DNA of 64,000 nucleotides from Aequorivita vladivostokensis (lineage in GTDB: Bacteria > Bacteroidota > Bacteroidia > Flavobacteriales > Flavobacteriaceae), in the NCBI RefSeq assembly GCF_000952855.1, contig NZ_JSVU01000008.1, positions 1 to 64,000 of the forward strand. Direction: 5' to 3'. Below the pieces are notes generated by a model. That model did not search any database. It was not told the origin of the DNA and saw nothing but the letters and a program-made list of their open reading frames with translations. The position numbers were made by a program, and so were the translations under genes. Below are positions 43,482-51,169 of the stretch, piece after piece. Every line of letters begins with the position of its first letter. The first letter of the stretch is position 1.

Positions 43482-43662
43482 GAAATCCCAAATTACAAGC
43501 ACCAAATTCCAAAACATTTTTTTTTGGAATTTGGAATTTGGAATTTGGGGTTTGGTGCCTTTTGTTTTTTGGAATTTGGAATTTGGAATTTGGTGCTTTT
43601 TGTTTTTTGGAATTTGGAATTTGGAATTTGGTGCTTCTTTATTATTTGGGTTTTGGGATTTG
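43482..43662. repeat. Heptamer hairpin element B with 38-bp higher-order repeat
   Basis: Left: CCCAAATTACAAGCACCAAATTCCAAAA. Right: three successive blocks, each (GGAATTT)x3 followed by GGTGC and a T-rich tail, starting at 43526, 43571 and 43609. Blocks two and three have a 38-base period; block one is longer by one heptamer (GGGGTTT). The left part can pair with any of the three right blocks. Located in the divergent gap between anmK and the acyl-CoA dehydrogenase; frames open through it on both strands encode only GIWNLEFGIWN-type repeats and are not genes. Confidence 0.8.
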
Positions 43663-43684
43663 CTTTATTTTTAAAGTACATTTG
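43652..43684 (+). promoter_or_regulatory. Acyl-CoA dehydrogenase promoter, -33 box at the repeat edge
   Basis: TTTG at 43652-43655, 21-base spacer, TACATTTG at 43677-43684, 38 bases before the ATG. A good match to the flavobacterial promoter rule. The -33 TTTG belongs to a TTTTGGGATTTG stretch at the end of heptamer element B. Confidence 0.65.
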
Positions 43685-43722
43685 CAATTCTTTAAAATGA
43701 ACCTTTTTCAAAAATAAAGCCT

Positions 43723-44865
43723 ATGGATTTCAGTCTATCCGAAGAACAGTTAATGATTCGCGATGCCGCTCGCGATTTTGCCCGAACAGAGTTGCTTCCG
43801 GGCGTTATAGAACGTGATAACCACCAAAAATTCCCCACTGAACAAGTCAAGAAAATGGGCGAGCTCGGATTCCTGGGAATGATGGTTGACCCCAAATATG
43901 GGGGCGGTGGGATGGATACCGTTAGTTATGTGCTGGTAATGGAAGAGCTTAGTAAAATTGACGCTTCCTGCTCCGTTATCGTTTCGGTGAACAATTCATT
44001 GGTATGTTATGGCCTGCAAGCCTATGGCAGCGAGGACCAAAAGCAAAAATACCTTACCAAGCTGGCAACTGGTGAAAAACTTGGCGCCTTCTGTTTAAGT
44101 GAGCCTGAAGCGGGCAGCGATGCCACTTCGCAAAAAACAACTGCCATTGACAAAGGCGACCACTACATTCTGAACGGTACCAAAAACTGGATTACCAATG
44201 GTGGAACCGCAGATTATTATTTGGTAATCGCGCAGACCGATAAGGAGAAAAAACACAAGGGCATCAATGCATTTATAGTTGAAAAAGGCTGGGAAGGTTT
44301 TGAAATTGGCCCAAAGGAAGACAAGCTTGGTATCCGCGGGAGCGATACACATTCCTTGATTTTTAATGACGTAAAAGTTCCGAAGGAAAACAGAATTGGT
44401 GAAGACGGCTTCGGTTTCAAGTTTGCGATGAAGACACTTTCCGGCGGAAGAATAGGCATCGCCGCCCAAGCTTTGGGGATTGCCGCGGGAGCTTACGATC
44501 TTGCCCGTGAATATTCCAAGGTGCGCAAAGCTTTTGGCACCGAAATATGCAACCACCAGGCCATCGCCTTCAAGCTTGCAGATATGCATACCAGCATTGA
44601 AGCAGCCCGCCACTTGGTAATGAAAGCGGCTTGGGACAAGGATAACGGCAACAACTACGATATGAGCGGCGCGATGGCGAAACTGTACGCCAGCCAAGTA
44701 GCCATGGACGTAACCGTGGAAGCGGTACAGGTTCACGGCGGAAATGGCTATGTTAAGGAATATCACGTGGAACGCTTGATGCGTGATGCAAAAATTACCC
44801 AAATTTATGAAGGAACCTCAGAAATACAGAAGATTGTTATTTCTCGAGGGCTTTTGAGGGATTGA
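43723..44865 (+). CDS. Acyl-CoA dehydrogenase
   Basis: 380 residues, typical length. N-terminal helical domain (FSLSEEQLMIRDAARDFARTEL), middle beta domain (FCLSEPEAGSDATSQKT, KNWITNGGTADYYLV), C-terminal helical domain with catalytic Glu in YEGTSEIQKIVISR. FAD-dependent oxidation of an acyl-CoA to the enoyl-CoA. The pattern is that of short/branched-chain or butyryl-CoA dehydrogenases; chain-length preference cannot be decided. Confidence 0.93.
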   Translation: MDFSLSEEQLMIRDAARDFARTELLPGVIERDNHQKFPTEQVKKMGELGFLGMMVDPKYGGGGMDTVSYVLVMEELSKIDASCSVIVSVNNSLVCYGLQAYGSEDQKQKYLTKLATGEKLGAFCLSEPEAGSDATSQKTTAIDKGDHYILNGTKNWITNGGTADYYLVIAQTDKEKKHKGINAFIVEKGWEGFEIGPKEDKLGIRGSDTHSLIFNDVKVPKENRIGEDGFGFKFAMKTLSGGRIGIAAQALGIAAGAYDLAREYSKVRKAFGTEICNHQAIAFKLADMHTSIEAARHLVMKAAWDKDNGNNYDMSGAMAKLYASQVAMDVTVEAVQVHGGNGYVKEYHVERLMRDAKITQIYEGTSEIQKIVISRGLLRD

Positions 44866-44888
44866 TAGGTGTTAGACATTATAAAAAA

Positions 44889-44930
44889 TAACCCTTCCAG
44901 TGTTTTGAACGTTGGAAGGGTTAATTATTT
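44889..44930 (+). terminator. Hairpin terminator after acyl-CoA dehydrogenase
   Basis: TAACCCTTCCA (44889-44899) pairs with TGGAAGGGTTA (44913-44923), followed by a T-rich tail; A-rich sequence on the other side makes it usable in both directions, serving the convergent porin gene too. Confidence 0.8.
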
Positions 44931-44966
44931 GTAGAATATTGTATCTAAGAGATAATTTCGCTCTGC

Positions 44967-46850
44967 TTATAAGAAGAAATTCCAAACCAATCCAAACCGC
45001 AAAACCGCATCGCGATACGGATAACCCGGTGCGGCAAAATATTCGTTCTTTCCGCCGAAGAGTGCGGTAAAGTTTTCATAAATAAAGTAAATACGCGTCT
45101 GCCGTATCTTAGCGTTGAAGAAAATATCTACTAACGGAAAACCGCCCAATTCCTGCTCGTTCTGCACATAAAATTCCGCGAGTACAGGGTCGTAAGCGTT
45201 CATATTGTATTTGGTGAAATATTTAAAGCCCACCCCCGTCTGTAAAAACAGGGCGCGTTTAAACCAGTGGTCCTCAAAATAAAGTGTGTTTCTAGTAATA
45301 ATTTGCGGCACGTTAAAAACCGTTTCGCCACTCAACACCTGCTGGTACATCACGGTATTTTCCAATCCGAAATGCCCAAATTTAAATTCTTTTTCAACCT
45401 TTACTTTTAAATAATCTACTCGTTCCGAAGCCTGCAATGGCGAAGGTGTGCTGTCGTTTTCCTTTATTCCAAAGTAGGCATAATCGTCAATTCCAGTATA
45501 GCTTACATACGCATTTCCAAATTTTTTGGTGTTTATTTGAAATTTCAGTTCCTGGGTTTTTACATTATTCAGCTCGGTCTTCCAATTGTAATTTTGGTAA
45601 TCACTTTGGTACAGCAAAAAGTTGAAATTGGGCGCCACCGAATGTACGGTTATGGAAGCTTCCGCATAATAATCTTCATTCAAATCAAAAGAGGCGGCTC
45701 CTTGCAGATAATTTCCATCATAATCGCCGGCCACGTTTATTGCCCCTTTTCCGCGGAGTTTAAAGCCTCGGTATTCCTTTTCATACGCAGCACCCGCTTC
45801 AATAATATTCCCCTTTATTCTATTCGGGATGCGCTGTTCGTCTAAAATCAATACCGAATTGTAGCCGTAGTTAAAATCATTATAGCCCGCCCAAGCCGTA
45901 ATTTTTCCGAGAAGCGAGTTGTTAAAATCGGCATACGCCTTTACGTTGAAATCTTCAAGTTTCGTTTTGGTAAATAAATCAGTTGCTTCATACGAAGGCC
46001 CAAATTCTGCAAATGACGTGGTTTGGTTGTATCGGAAAAACTTATCCTCATAGCTCAACACATTCCCAAGCGTTAAAACTGAATAGCCCGTACTGTCGCG
46101 CTGGGCAAACAATTCGTAATAATGATCGCCGTAAAAACGGAGCCCCTCCAGTTTGTTTTCGGCATTTTCAAATTTTACGTCCAACCTGCCACGGTCACTA
46201 AATTCGGGGTCATCATTTATAAAAAGTTGCAGGGAATTATCGGTCAACCCACCATTTTCCTGGTTCAAAATATCCTGGGCGGCAACGTGGGCGCGGGCAA
46301 CGTAGCGCTTGTTCTTGGTGTGGTAATTTGCGGTAAAGAGAAAATTGCCCGTACTCGTTAAAATATGCTGATACTTTCCGAGCGAGCGAACGCCTTTATA
46401 GCCAATGGAAAAATTAAACTGCGGCGAGGTATTCACCGTAAAAAAAGCATCCAGCTGCTGCCCCTGCTCGTAGGCAGTTTTAAAGTAGAGTTCCGTTAAT
46501 GGCGTGGGCACATTAAAATAATTTACATCTTCAATTTCCTTATAATTGAAATGATGCGACTGCGCCACAAAGAGCGGCTTTAAGTGCAACCTATCAAAAG
46601 AATAGGCAAGCGAATTGTACGTCTGCCCTACGTTTGAAAATTGGAGCAATTCAAAATTGTCGCGTCGCAGGTAATTGAATCTATATTTTTTCTTGATGGA
46701 AAGAGTGGTATCCACAAAGGTAGTGTCGCGCGCGGTTGAAATGATTTTGTAATAATCAATGGGCGGCTTTTCCTTTGTTGCGAAAGGGGTTTGCGAAAAC
46801 ACGGTTGCCGAGGTACAAACCAAAAAGAAGAGCAAAAACAATTTTTTCAT
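44967..46850 (-). CDS. Putative outer-membrane porin (Porin_10-like)
   Basis: 627 residues. Signal peptide MKKLFLLFFLVCTSATVFSQ. The rest is rich in alternating amphipathic strands with aromatic ends, finishing AVLRFGLVWNFFL, an outer-membrane barrel C terminus. Segments such as INYLRRDNFELLQFSNVGQTYNSLAY-like start and YGDHYYELFAQRDSTGY resemble the flavobacterial 'putative porin' family. Substrate unknown. It is divergent from rnhB, separated by the large GGGATTT array. Confidence 0.8.
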   Translation of the reverse strand: MKKLFLLFFLVCTSATVFSQTPFATKEKPPIDYYKIISTARDTTFVDTTLSIKKKYRFNYLRRDNFELLQFSNVGQTYNSLAYSFDRLHLKPLFVAQSHHFNYKEIEDVNYFNVPTPLTELYFKTAYEQGQQLDAFFTVNTSPQFNFSIGYKGVRSLGKYQHILTSTGNFLFTANYHTKNKRYVARAHVAAQDILNQENGGLTDNSLQLFINDDPEFSDRGRLDVKFENAENKLEGLRFYGDHYYELFAQRDSTGYSVLTLGNVLSYEDKFFRYNQTTSFAEFGPSYEATDLFTKTKLEDFNVKAYADFNNSLLGKITAWAGYNDFNYGYNSVLILDEQRIPNRIKGNIIEAGAAYEKEYRGFKLRGKGAINVAGDYDGNYLQGAASFDLNEDYYAEASITVHSVAPNFNFLLYQSDYQNYNWKTELNNVKTQELKFQINTKKFGNAYVSYTGIDDYAYFGIKENDSTPSPLQASERVDYLKVKVEKEFKFGHFGLENTVMYQQVLSGETVFNVPQIITRNTLYFEDHWFKRALFLQTGVGFKYFTKYNMNAYDPVLAEFYVQNEQELGGFPLVDIFFNAKIRQTRIYFIYENFTALFGGKNEYFAAPGYPYRDAVLRFGLVWNFFL

Positions 46851-46904
46851 CTACTGTGTTTCTATTGGGCAAAATAACGAAAAATATGTTCCAACTATTG
46901 GGTA

Positions 46905-47178
46905 AATTCCAAATTTCAAATTCCAAATTTCAAATAAATTCCAAACTACAAGCCGCAAATTCCAAATTTTCAAAGTTTAGTTTTGGGATTTGGGATTTGG
47001 GATTTGGGATTTGGGATTTGGGATTTGGGATTTGGGATTTGGGATTTGGGATTTGGGATTTGGGATTTGGGATTTGGGATTTGGGATTTGGGATTTGGGA
47101 TTCAGGATTTGGGATTTAGGATTTGGGATTTGGGATTTGCTTTTCCTTTGGATTTTAAACATTTGGTGCTTTTTTTCT
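46905..47178. repeat. Heptamer hairpin element C
   Basis: Fills the 402-base divergent gap between the porin and rnhB genes together with the rnhB promoter; no gene is seen. Left part: TTCCAAATTTCAAATTCC runs (46907-46966). Right part: the GGGATTT array (46985-47138), then TTTTCCTTTGGATT and ATTTGGTGCTTTTTTTCT, the same right end as element A. Left AAATTCC units can pair imperfectly with the right-hand array. Confidence 0.75.
46985..47138. repeat. Tandem GGGATTT heptamer array (22 units), G-quadruplex-capable
   Basis: Sixteen exact GGGATTT units in a row (46985-47096), then GGGATTC, AGGATTT, GGGATTT, AGGATTT, GGGATTT, GGGATTT. G3N4 spacing means the plus strand can form many alternative G-quadruplexes, like a telomeric repeat. 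The multiple of seven is not a multiple of three, so all three frames on each strand stay open and produce spurious GIWDLGF or NPKSQIP frames. Likely to vary in copy number by slippage. Confidence 0.93.
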
Positions 47179-47240
47179 GAATGTGTTATTGAATTATTGA
47201 ACACTTTTTAAACATCCTTTTCAGTAACTCAATAACTTAG

Positions 47241-47248
47241 TAACTTTG
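47241..47248 (+). promoter_or_regulatory. -7 box (TAACTTTG) of rnhB
   Basis: TAACTTTG matches TAnnTTTG and lies only four bases before the GTG/ATG start region of rnhB, so the transcript would have an extremely short leader or none. No -33 box at the expected distance. Confidence 0.45.
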
Positions 47249-47252
47249 CACC

Positions 47253-47858
47253 GTGTTAAAGCTCAAAATCAATCAAAACCTAATAGAATGCGGCACCGAT
47301 GAAGCCGGTCGCGGTTGTCTGGCCGGACCCGTTACGGCCGCCGCGGTAATTCTTCCCGATGGGTTTCGGCATCCATTCCTAAATGACAGCAAGCAGCTTC
47401 CCGAAAAAAAACGGTTGGAACTGAGAGCTATTATTGAGCGCGAGGCCATCTGCTTTAAAGTGGTCCATGTAATGATGGACGAGATTGATAAAATCAACAT
47501 TTTGAACGCTTCCATTTTGGGAATGCACCGCGCCATTAAAGGGCTCTCCTGTCCGCCCCAGTTTATTGCCGTTGACGGCAACCGCTTTAAGCCGTTTCAA
47601 AAAACTCCCTTTGAATGTGTGGTAAAAGGCGATGGAAAATTTCTGCATATTGCCGCTGCCTCCATTTTGGCAAAAACCTATCGGGACGAATATATGGCGG
47701 AGCTTCACCAGAAGTTTCCGCAGTACAATTGGAAGCAGAACAAAGGCTATCCCACCCTGGAACACCGTGAAGCCATACGCAATCACGGGACCACAACCTT
47801 TCACAGAAAAAGTTTCAGATTGCTTCCCGAACAAATAGCGATTGATTTCTATAAATAA
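47253..47858 (+). CDS. rnhB: Ribonuclease HII
   Basis: 201 residues, standard for RNase HII. The active-site motif [15 protein letters not shown] supplies the Asp-Glu pair; a further Asp is in AVDGNRF and another in AKTYRDEYM. It removes ribonucleotides and RNA primers from DNA. The start codon is GTG at 47253 (sequence GTGTTAAAGCTC), giving [21 protein letters not shown]. Confidence 0.95.
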   Translation: MLKLKINQNLIECGTDEAGRGCLAGPVTAAAVILPDGFRHPFLNDSKQLPEKKRLELRAIIEREAICFKVVHVMMDEIDKINILNASILGMHRAIKGLSCPPQFIAVDGNRFKPFQKTPFECVVKGDGKFLHIAAASILAKTYRDEYMAELHQKFPQYNWKQNKGYPTLEHREAIRNHGTTTFHRKSFRLLPEQIAIDFYK

Positions 47859-47892
47859 TTGATGTAATCAGAATTTGATTTTAGATTAAGTA

Positions 47893-48186
47893 TTAAAATT
47901 CCAAAGGCTCCATCCGAACGTGCCGAACTCTTAAAATTCGGATTTCGTTGGAAGCAATCTGATAAGCAACGCGATAATTGTGTAGTTCAAAAGCGCGAAA
48001 AGAACCATCATTATTGAGTTTATATTTGTCAGCGGGAAATTTTTTGGGATTGTTAGGTAAATTTTCAGCGGTATCGAGAATGTCATTTATTATTTTTTTG
48101 GCAGATTCCAAAGAATGCTCTCGGATATATTCAAAAATCTGCTTTAACTGGCCCAATGTCTTTTTGCGCCAAACAACATTTACCAT
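47893..48186 (-). CDS. RelE/ParE family toxin
   Basis: 97 residues, the size of ParE/RelE toxins. VVWRKKTLGQLKQIFEYIREHSLESAKKIINDILDTAENL and the C-terminal FRAFELHNYRVAYQIASNEIRILRVRHVRMEP are typical: a compact alpha/beta fold ending in the R-V-R-H strand. Overlaps the antitoxin gene by seven bases. May be an mRNA interferase or a gyrase poison; the family alone does not decide. Confidence 0.88.
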   Translation of the reverse strand: MVNVVWRKKTLGQLKQIFEYIREHSLESAKKIINDILDTAENLPNNPKKFPADKYKLNNDGSFRAFELHNYRVAYQIASNEIRILRVRHVRMEPLEF

Positions 48187-48410
48187 TCTTGCGCGATTTT
48201 TTTGGCCTGTTCCTGGGTATAAAAATCACCTTTTTCAATATCTGCAACCGCTTCCTCAATTTCCTTATTATATTGGGCCACGCTCACTCGCTCCAAGCTC
48301 GTAAGCTGTTTTCTATATTCCAACATGTTTTTGATAATCTCCAAAAAGGCAGGATCAGTTACTGACTCCAGTTCCTTTTGTATCCATTTTCTCTCCTCCG
48401 TCAAATTCAT
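48180..48410 (-). CDS. Antitoxin partner of the RelE/ParE-type toxin
   Basis: 76 residues, acidic, helical, upstream of the toxin and overlapping it by seven bases, the usual antitoxin-first order. Sequence: two helical segments (ERKWIQKELESVTDPAFLEIIKNMLEYRK and SVAQYNKEIEEAVADIEKGDF), ending YTQEQAKKIAQEW. The C-terminal part is the toxin-binding type seen in flavobacterial antitoxins. A DNA-binding domain is not obvious. Confidence 0.82.
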   Translation of the reverse strand: MNLTEERKWIQKELESVTDPAFLEIIKNMLEYRKQLTSLERVSVAQYNKEIEEAVADIEKGDFYTQEQAKKIAQEW

Positions 48411-48593
48411 AATTAGCTGCTTTGTTTTTATAAATATACTGAAAAAATCATTCCCTGTAATTTTTCAGTTCTATGGAATCCAAGAATTTTCAGTCTCCAT
48501 TTTTTACACTGAAGAACCAAATGCAAAAGACAACTGTTGAAAACCCGTCAATAAACTATTTCAACTAAGCATAGAACCATCGCTTTTCCTTGC

Positions 48594-48601
48594 TACTTTT
48601 G
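48594..48601 (+). promoter_or_regulatory. -7 box (TACTTTTG) directly before a lipoprotein gene
   Basis: TACTTTTG ends four bases before the ATG at 48606. Bacteroidota transcripts start about seven bases after this box, which would place the start at or inside the ATG: a leaderless or near-leaderless mRNA. Confidence 0.45.
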
Positions 48602-48605
48602 TGTC

Positions 48606-51080
48606 ATGGGAAAAATTCTGGGGAAACTTTTAGCACTTTTACTTTTTGTGCCAATGCTTTTGGGGGTTTTTGGAAGTTGCGATAAAACACCTCCAAAAAC
48701 GGGCACTTTGATGGATTTTGTTCCCGAAGGAGCTTCGGTGGTTTTTAAGATTTCAAACTTTGAAAATCTGCAGGCCGATATCGAGGCCAATTCCCTGCTT
48801 TCAAAATTTGAAAAGACCGCCCCCTATTCCTTTTTTGCCGAAAAGAAAGCCCTACTGAAAAACCTGCATCCCGCCTCGCAGAGCTTGCTGTGCATTAATA
48901 AAGTGAACGATTCCACTTCGGCTTATACCTTTATCTCCAAGCAGACAAAAAACCTTTTCCAGCCGGATTCGTTAAAAAATAAGACCATTGAAACCTTGCA
49001 ATTTGACAAGCAATCATTCCAAAGAATAACGGTTGATCGGGGCCTGCCTGCCGCAGGTACGGAAATTGCCTATTCCGCAATCATTGATAGCGTTTTCGTG
49101 CTTTCCTCTTCGCAACAGATTTTGCAGGATATCCTAAAAGGAAGAACCGAACGGGACGAAACTTTCAAAAAAGTGTTCAACCTACCTTCGTCAAACGGTT
49201 TTACTGCTTTACTGCGCGGCAATACAATTGCGCTTAACGATTCCACAAAAATAAATTTCACGTCATGGAGCGCGCTTGACGTGGCGATAGCGCCCGAATC
49301 CTTTACCGCCATTGGCATAACGCTCGCCACGGACACCATCCCGCAATTGCTGAATGTTTTTGAGGGCCAAGTGCCGCAGCAGAACGATGTGGCCGCCCTC
49401 GTGCCAACGGACGCGCTGGGCGCTGTGAGCTTTACTTTTAACGACGCCGAAACATTTCAAAAGAAATTACGAAATTTTAGAGGTGAAAAAGAAACCGTAA
49501 AAACCACCGGGATTTTCGGTTCGGTAAGCGAAGTGGGAAATATCCAGCTTAAAAATGGGAACGCAATTTTTATAAAAAGCATCGATGCTTCGCTGACCAA
49601 TGATGCTTTGGCGCGCTATCTCACTTCCCAAAATATCTTCCGGGAAATTGAGATCAGCAGCTTTGGCGAGCCGCAATTATTTAAGCAAACCTTTTCGCCC
49701 CTCATAAATTCCGAAACGGCAAACTACGTCTTCCAGCTTGAAAACTTCTTCGTTTTTACCGAAAACGAAAGCACTGCCGAAGAACTGATCAGTTCCTTCC
49801 AAAATAATAATACGCTGAAAAACACTTCCTATTTTGAAAACACCGCCAAAGATTTGAGCACGGCATCCTCGCTTTTAATCTATAAAATGCAGGGAGCGTT
49901 TTCAGAAGCCATTTCAGGGTTTTTCAATTCGAATAGCGGTGCGGACATCAAAAATATTTCTTTTGGGGAATTTCCGCTGGCGGCGCTGCAATTCAGCTTC
50001 GACAGAAATTTTGCGCACCTAACCCTCAGCTGCAAAGAGGCGGGCACCACCGCAAAAAGCGTGTCGGGCAAGGTTTCGGAAAAATTCAATATAAGCCTGG
50101 ACAGCCCTCTTTTAAACGCCCCACAATTGATAGAAAGCAACAATGGCAGCAGCAATGTGGCCGTTCAGGATATTGCCAATACCCTCTATTTTATTTCGGG
50201 AAGCGGAAAAATTCTTTGGACAAAAAAATTGGGCGCCCCCATTTTGGGGAAAATTGAAACGTTGGAAATTGCGGGCGGCGGCAACAAACAGATTGCCTTC
50301 TCCACTTCGGATGCATTCTATATTTTGGACAGAAATGGGAAGGACGCCAAAGGATTTCCCATAAAATTTAGGGATAAGGTAACCCAGCCCCTTTCGGTTT
50401 TTGATTACGACAACAATAGGAATTATCGTTTCGTGATCGTCCAGGGGAAAGAGGTGTTAATGTATGACAAAAACGGAAAGGCCGTAAAAGGTTTCGGTTT
50501 CAACAGAGCGAAGAGCAACATTGTGCAGTCGCCCGTGCACATCAGGATGGGCAATAAAGATTATATAGTAGTTGCCGAGGAAAACGGCAAACTGAATATT
50601 TTGAGCCGCGTGGGCAAACCGAGGGTTTCGGTTTCAAAAAGTTTTAATTTTTCTGAAATTCCCGTTGCCGAGGAAGACAATACTTTTGTGGTAATCACAA
50701 AGGAAAATACAAAAGAGCGCATTTCGCAGGATGGAAAGGTTTCTTCCCAAAAACTGAATGTGGGCAGCAATTATTGGTTCGCCATTTTGGGCAATACGAA
50801 GGTTACCTTGGACGACAACCTTTTGCGAATTAATGGAAAACTGGCTGAATTGCCATTGGGGCTTTACACCAAACCGGAAATTTTCAACATAAATAGAAAT
50901 AGCTACATTGCCATAACCGAAACCCAAGAAAAAAAGGTCTATATTTTTGATAAAAATGGCGAGCTTCTGAATGGGTTTCCCGTTTATGGCACCTCTGCGG
51001 CTTCAATGGGAGCGGCAAGTCCAAAAAATCTTGTGGTGAAAGGCGACGCCAAAAATGTGGTGTATTACGGCATCAATTAA
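48606..51080 (+). CDS. Large lipoprotein of unknown function
   Basis: 824 residues. Lipoprotein signal MGKILGKLLALLLFVPMLLGVFGSC. Residues to about 480 show two repeats of a mixed fold (SVVFKISNFENLQADIEANSLLSKF, ...GAVSFTFNDAETFQKKLRNF), while about 500-824 look like a beta-propeller-like series with blades LYFISGSGKILWTKKLGAPI, AFYILDRNGKDAKGFPIKFRD, VLMYDKNGKAVKGFGF, KVYIFDKNGELLNGFPVYG. This resembles hypothetical proteins near rnhB in other flavobacteria. Residues 146-152 (GLPAAGT) come from a CCTGCCTGCCGCAGG sequence that looks like a repeat remnant. Confidence 0.7.
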   Translation: MGKILGKLLALLLFVPMLLGVFGSCDKTPPKTGTLMDFVPEGASVVFKISNFENLQADIEANSLLSKFEKTAPYSFFAEKKALLKNLHPASQSLLCINKVNDSTSAYTFISKQTKNLFQPDSLKNKTIETLQFDKQSFQRITVDRGLPAAGTEIAYSAIIDSVFVLSSSQQILQDILKGRTERDETFKKVFNLPSSNGFTALLRGNTIALNDSTKINFTSWSALDVAIAPESFTAIGITLATDTIPQLLNVFEGQVPQQNDVAALVPTDALGAVSFTFNDAETFQKKLRNFRGEKETVKTTGIFGSVSEVGNIQLKNGNAIFIKSIDASLTNDALARYLTSQNIFREIEISSFGEPQLFKQTFSPLINSETANYVFQLENFFVFTENESTAEELISSFQNNNTLKNTSYFENTAKDLSTASSLLIYKMQGAFSEAISGFFNSNSGADIKNISFGEFPLAALQFSFDRNFAHLTLSCKEAGTTAKSVSGKVSEKFNISLDSPLLNAPQLIESNNGSSNVAVQDIANTLYFISGSGKILWTKKLGAPILGKIETLEIAGGGNKQIAFSTSDAFYILDRNGKDAKGFPIKFRDKVTQPLSVFDYDNNRNYRFVIVQGKEVLMYDKNGKAVKGFGFNRAKSNIVQSPVHIRMGNKDYIVVAEENGKLNILSRVGKPRVSVSKSFNFSEIPVAEEDNTFVVITKENTKERISQDGKVSSQKLNVGSNYWFAILGNTKVTLDDNLLRINGKLAELPLGLYTKPEIFNINRNSYIAITETQEKKVYIFDKNGELLNGFPVYGTSAASMGAASPKNLVVKGDAKNVVYYGIN
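49043..49060. repeat. CCTGCCTGCCGCAGG repeat remnant within the lipoprotein gene
   Basis: CCTGCCTGCCGCAGGTAC with a short stem (CCTGC/GCAGG, 49047-49057), inside the coding frame. It resembles the CCTGCC...GGCAGG hairpins in the intergenic element at 63510-63582. Weaker case than those in the M3, PDH E2 and anmK genes. Confidence 0.45.
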
Positions 51081-51169
51081 TCGATAACAAATTTATTAGT
51101 CACCAAATTCTTGATTTGGTTCACGGAATTTGCGTAAATTTAAATCGCAAACCAACCTTTTTGAACTTT

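Noticed and set aside
43458-43711. Open frames across heptamer element B on both strands
   Set aside because: Products are repeats of GIWNLEF or its antisense; explained by the DNA repeat.
44095-44802. 235-codon open frame on the minus strand
   Set aside because: Antisense to a well-conserved acyl-CoA dehydrogenase; no signal, motif or promoter of its own.
46985-47138. CRISPR array or telomere
   Set aside because: No spacers between repeat units and no cas genes, so not CRISPR. It is internal to a gene-dense chromosome region, so not a telomere despite the similarity.
46775-47211. Open frames through the GGGATTT array (GIWDLGF and NPKSQIP repeats)
   Set aside because: A 7-bp unit without stop codons leaves all frames open; the products are pure repeat and overlap between strands.
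48411-48593. Palindromic operator for the toxin-antitoxin pair
   Set aside because: There are repeated TTTTCAGT-like stretches, but no clear inverted repeat near a promoter; cannot support an operator.
51116-51169. Longer start (TTG) for the hybrid kinase
   Set aside because: The ATG at 51170 begins a clear signal peptide; the extension would bury it.
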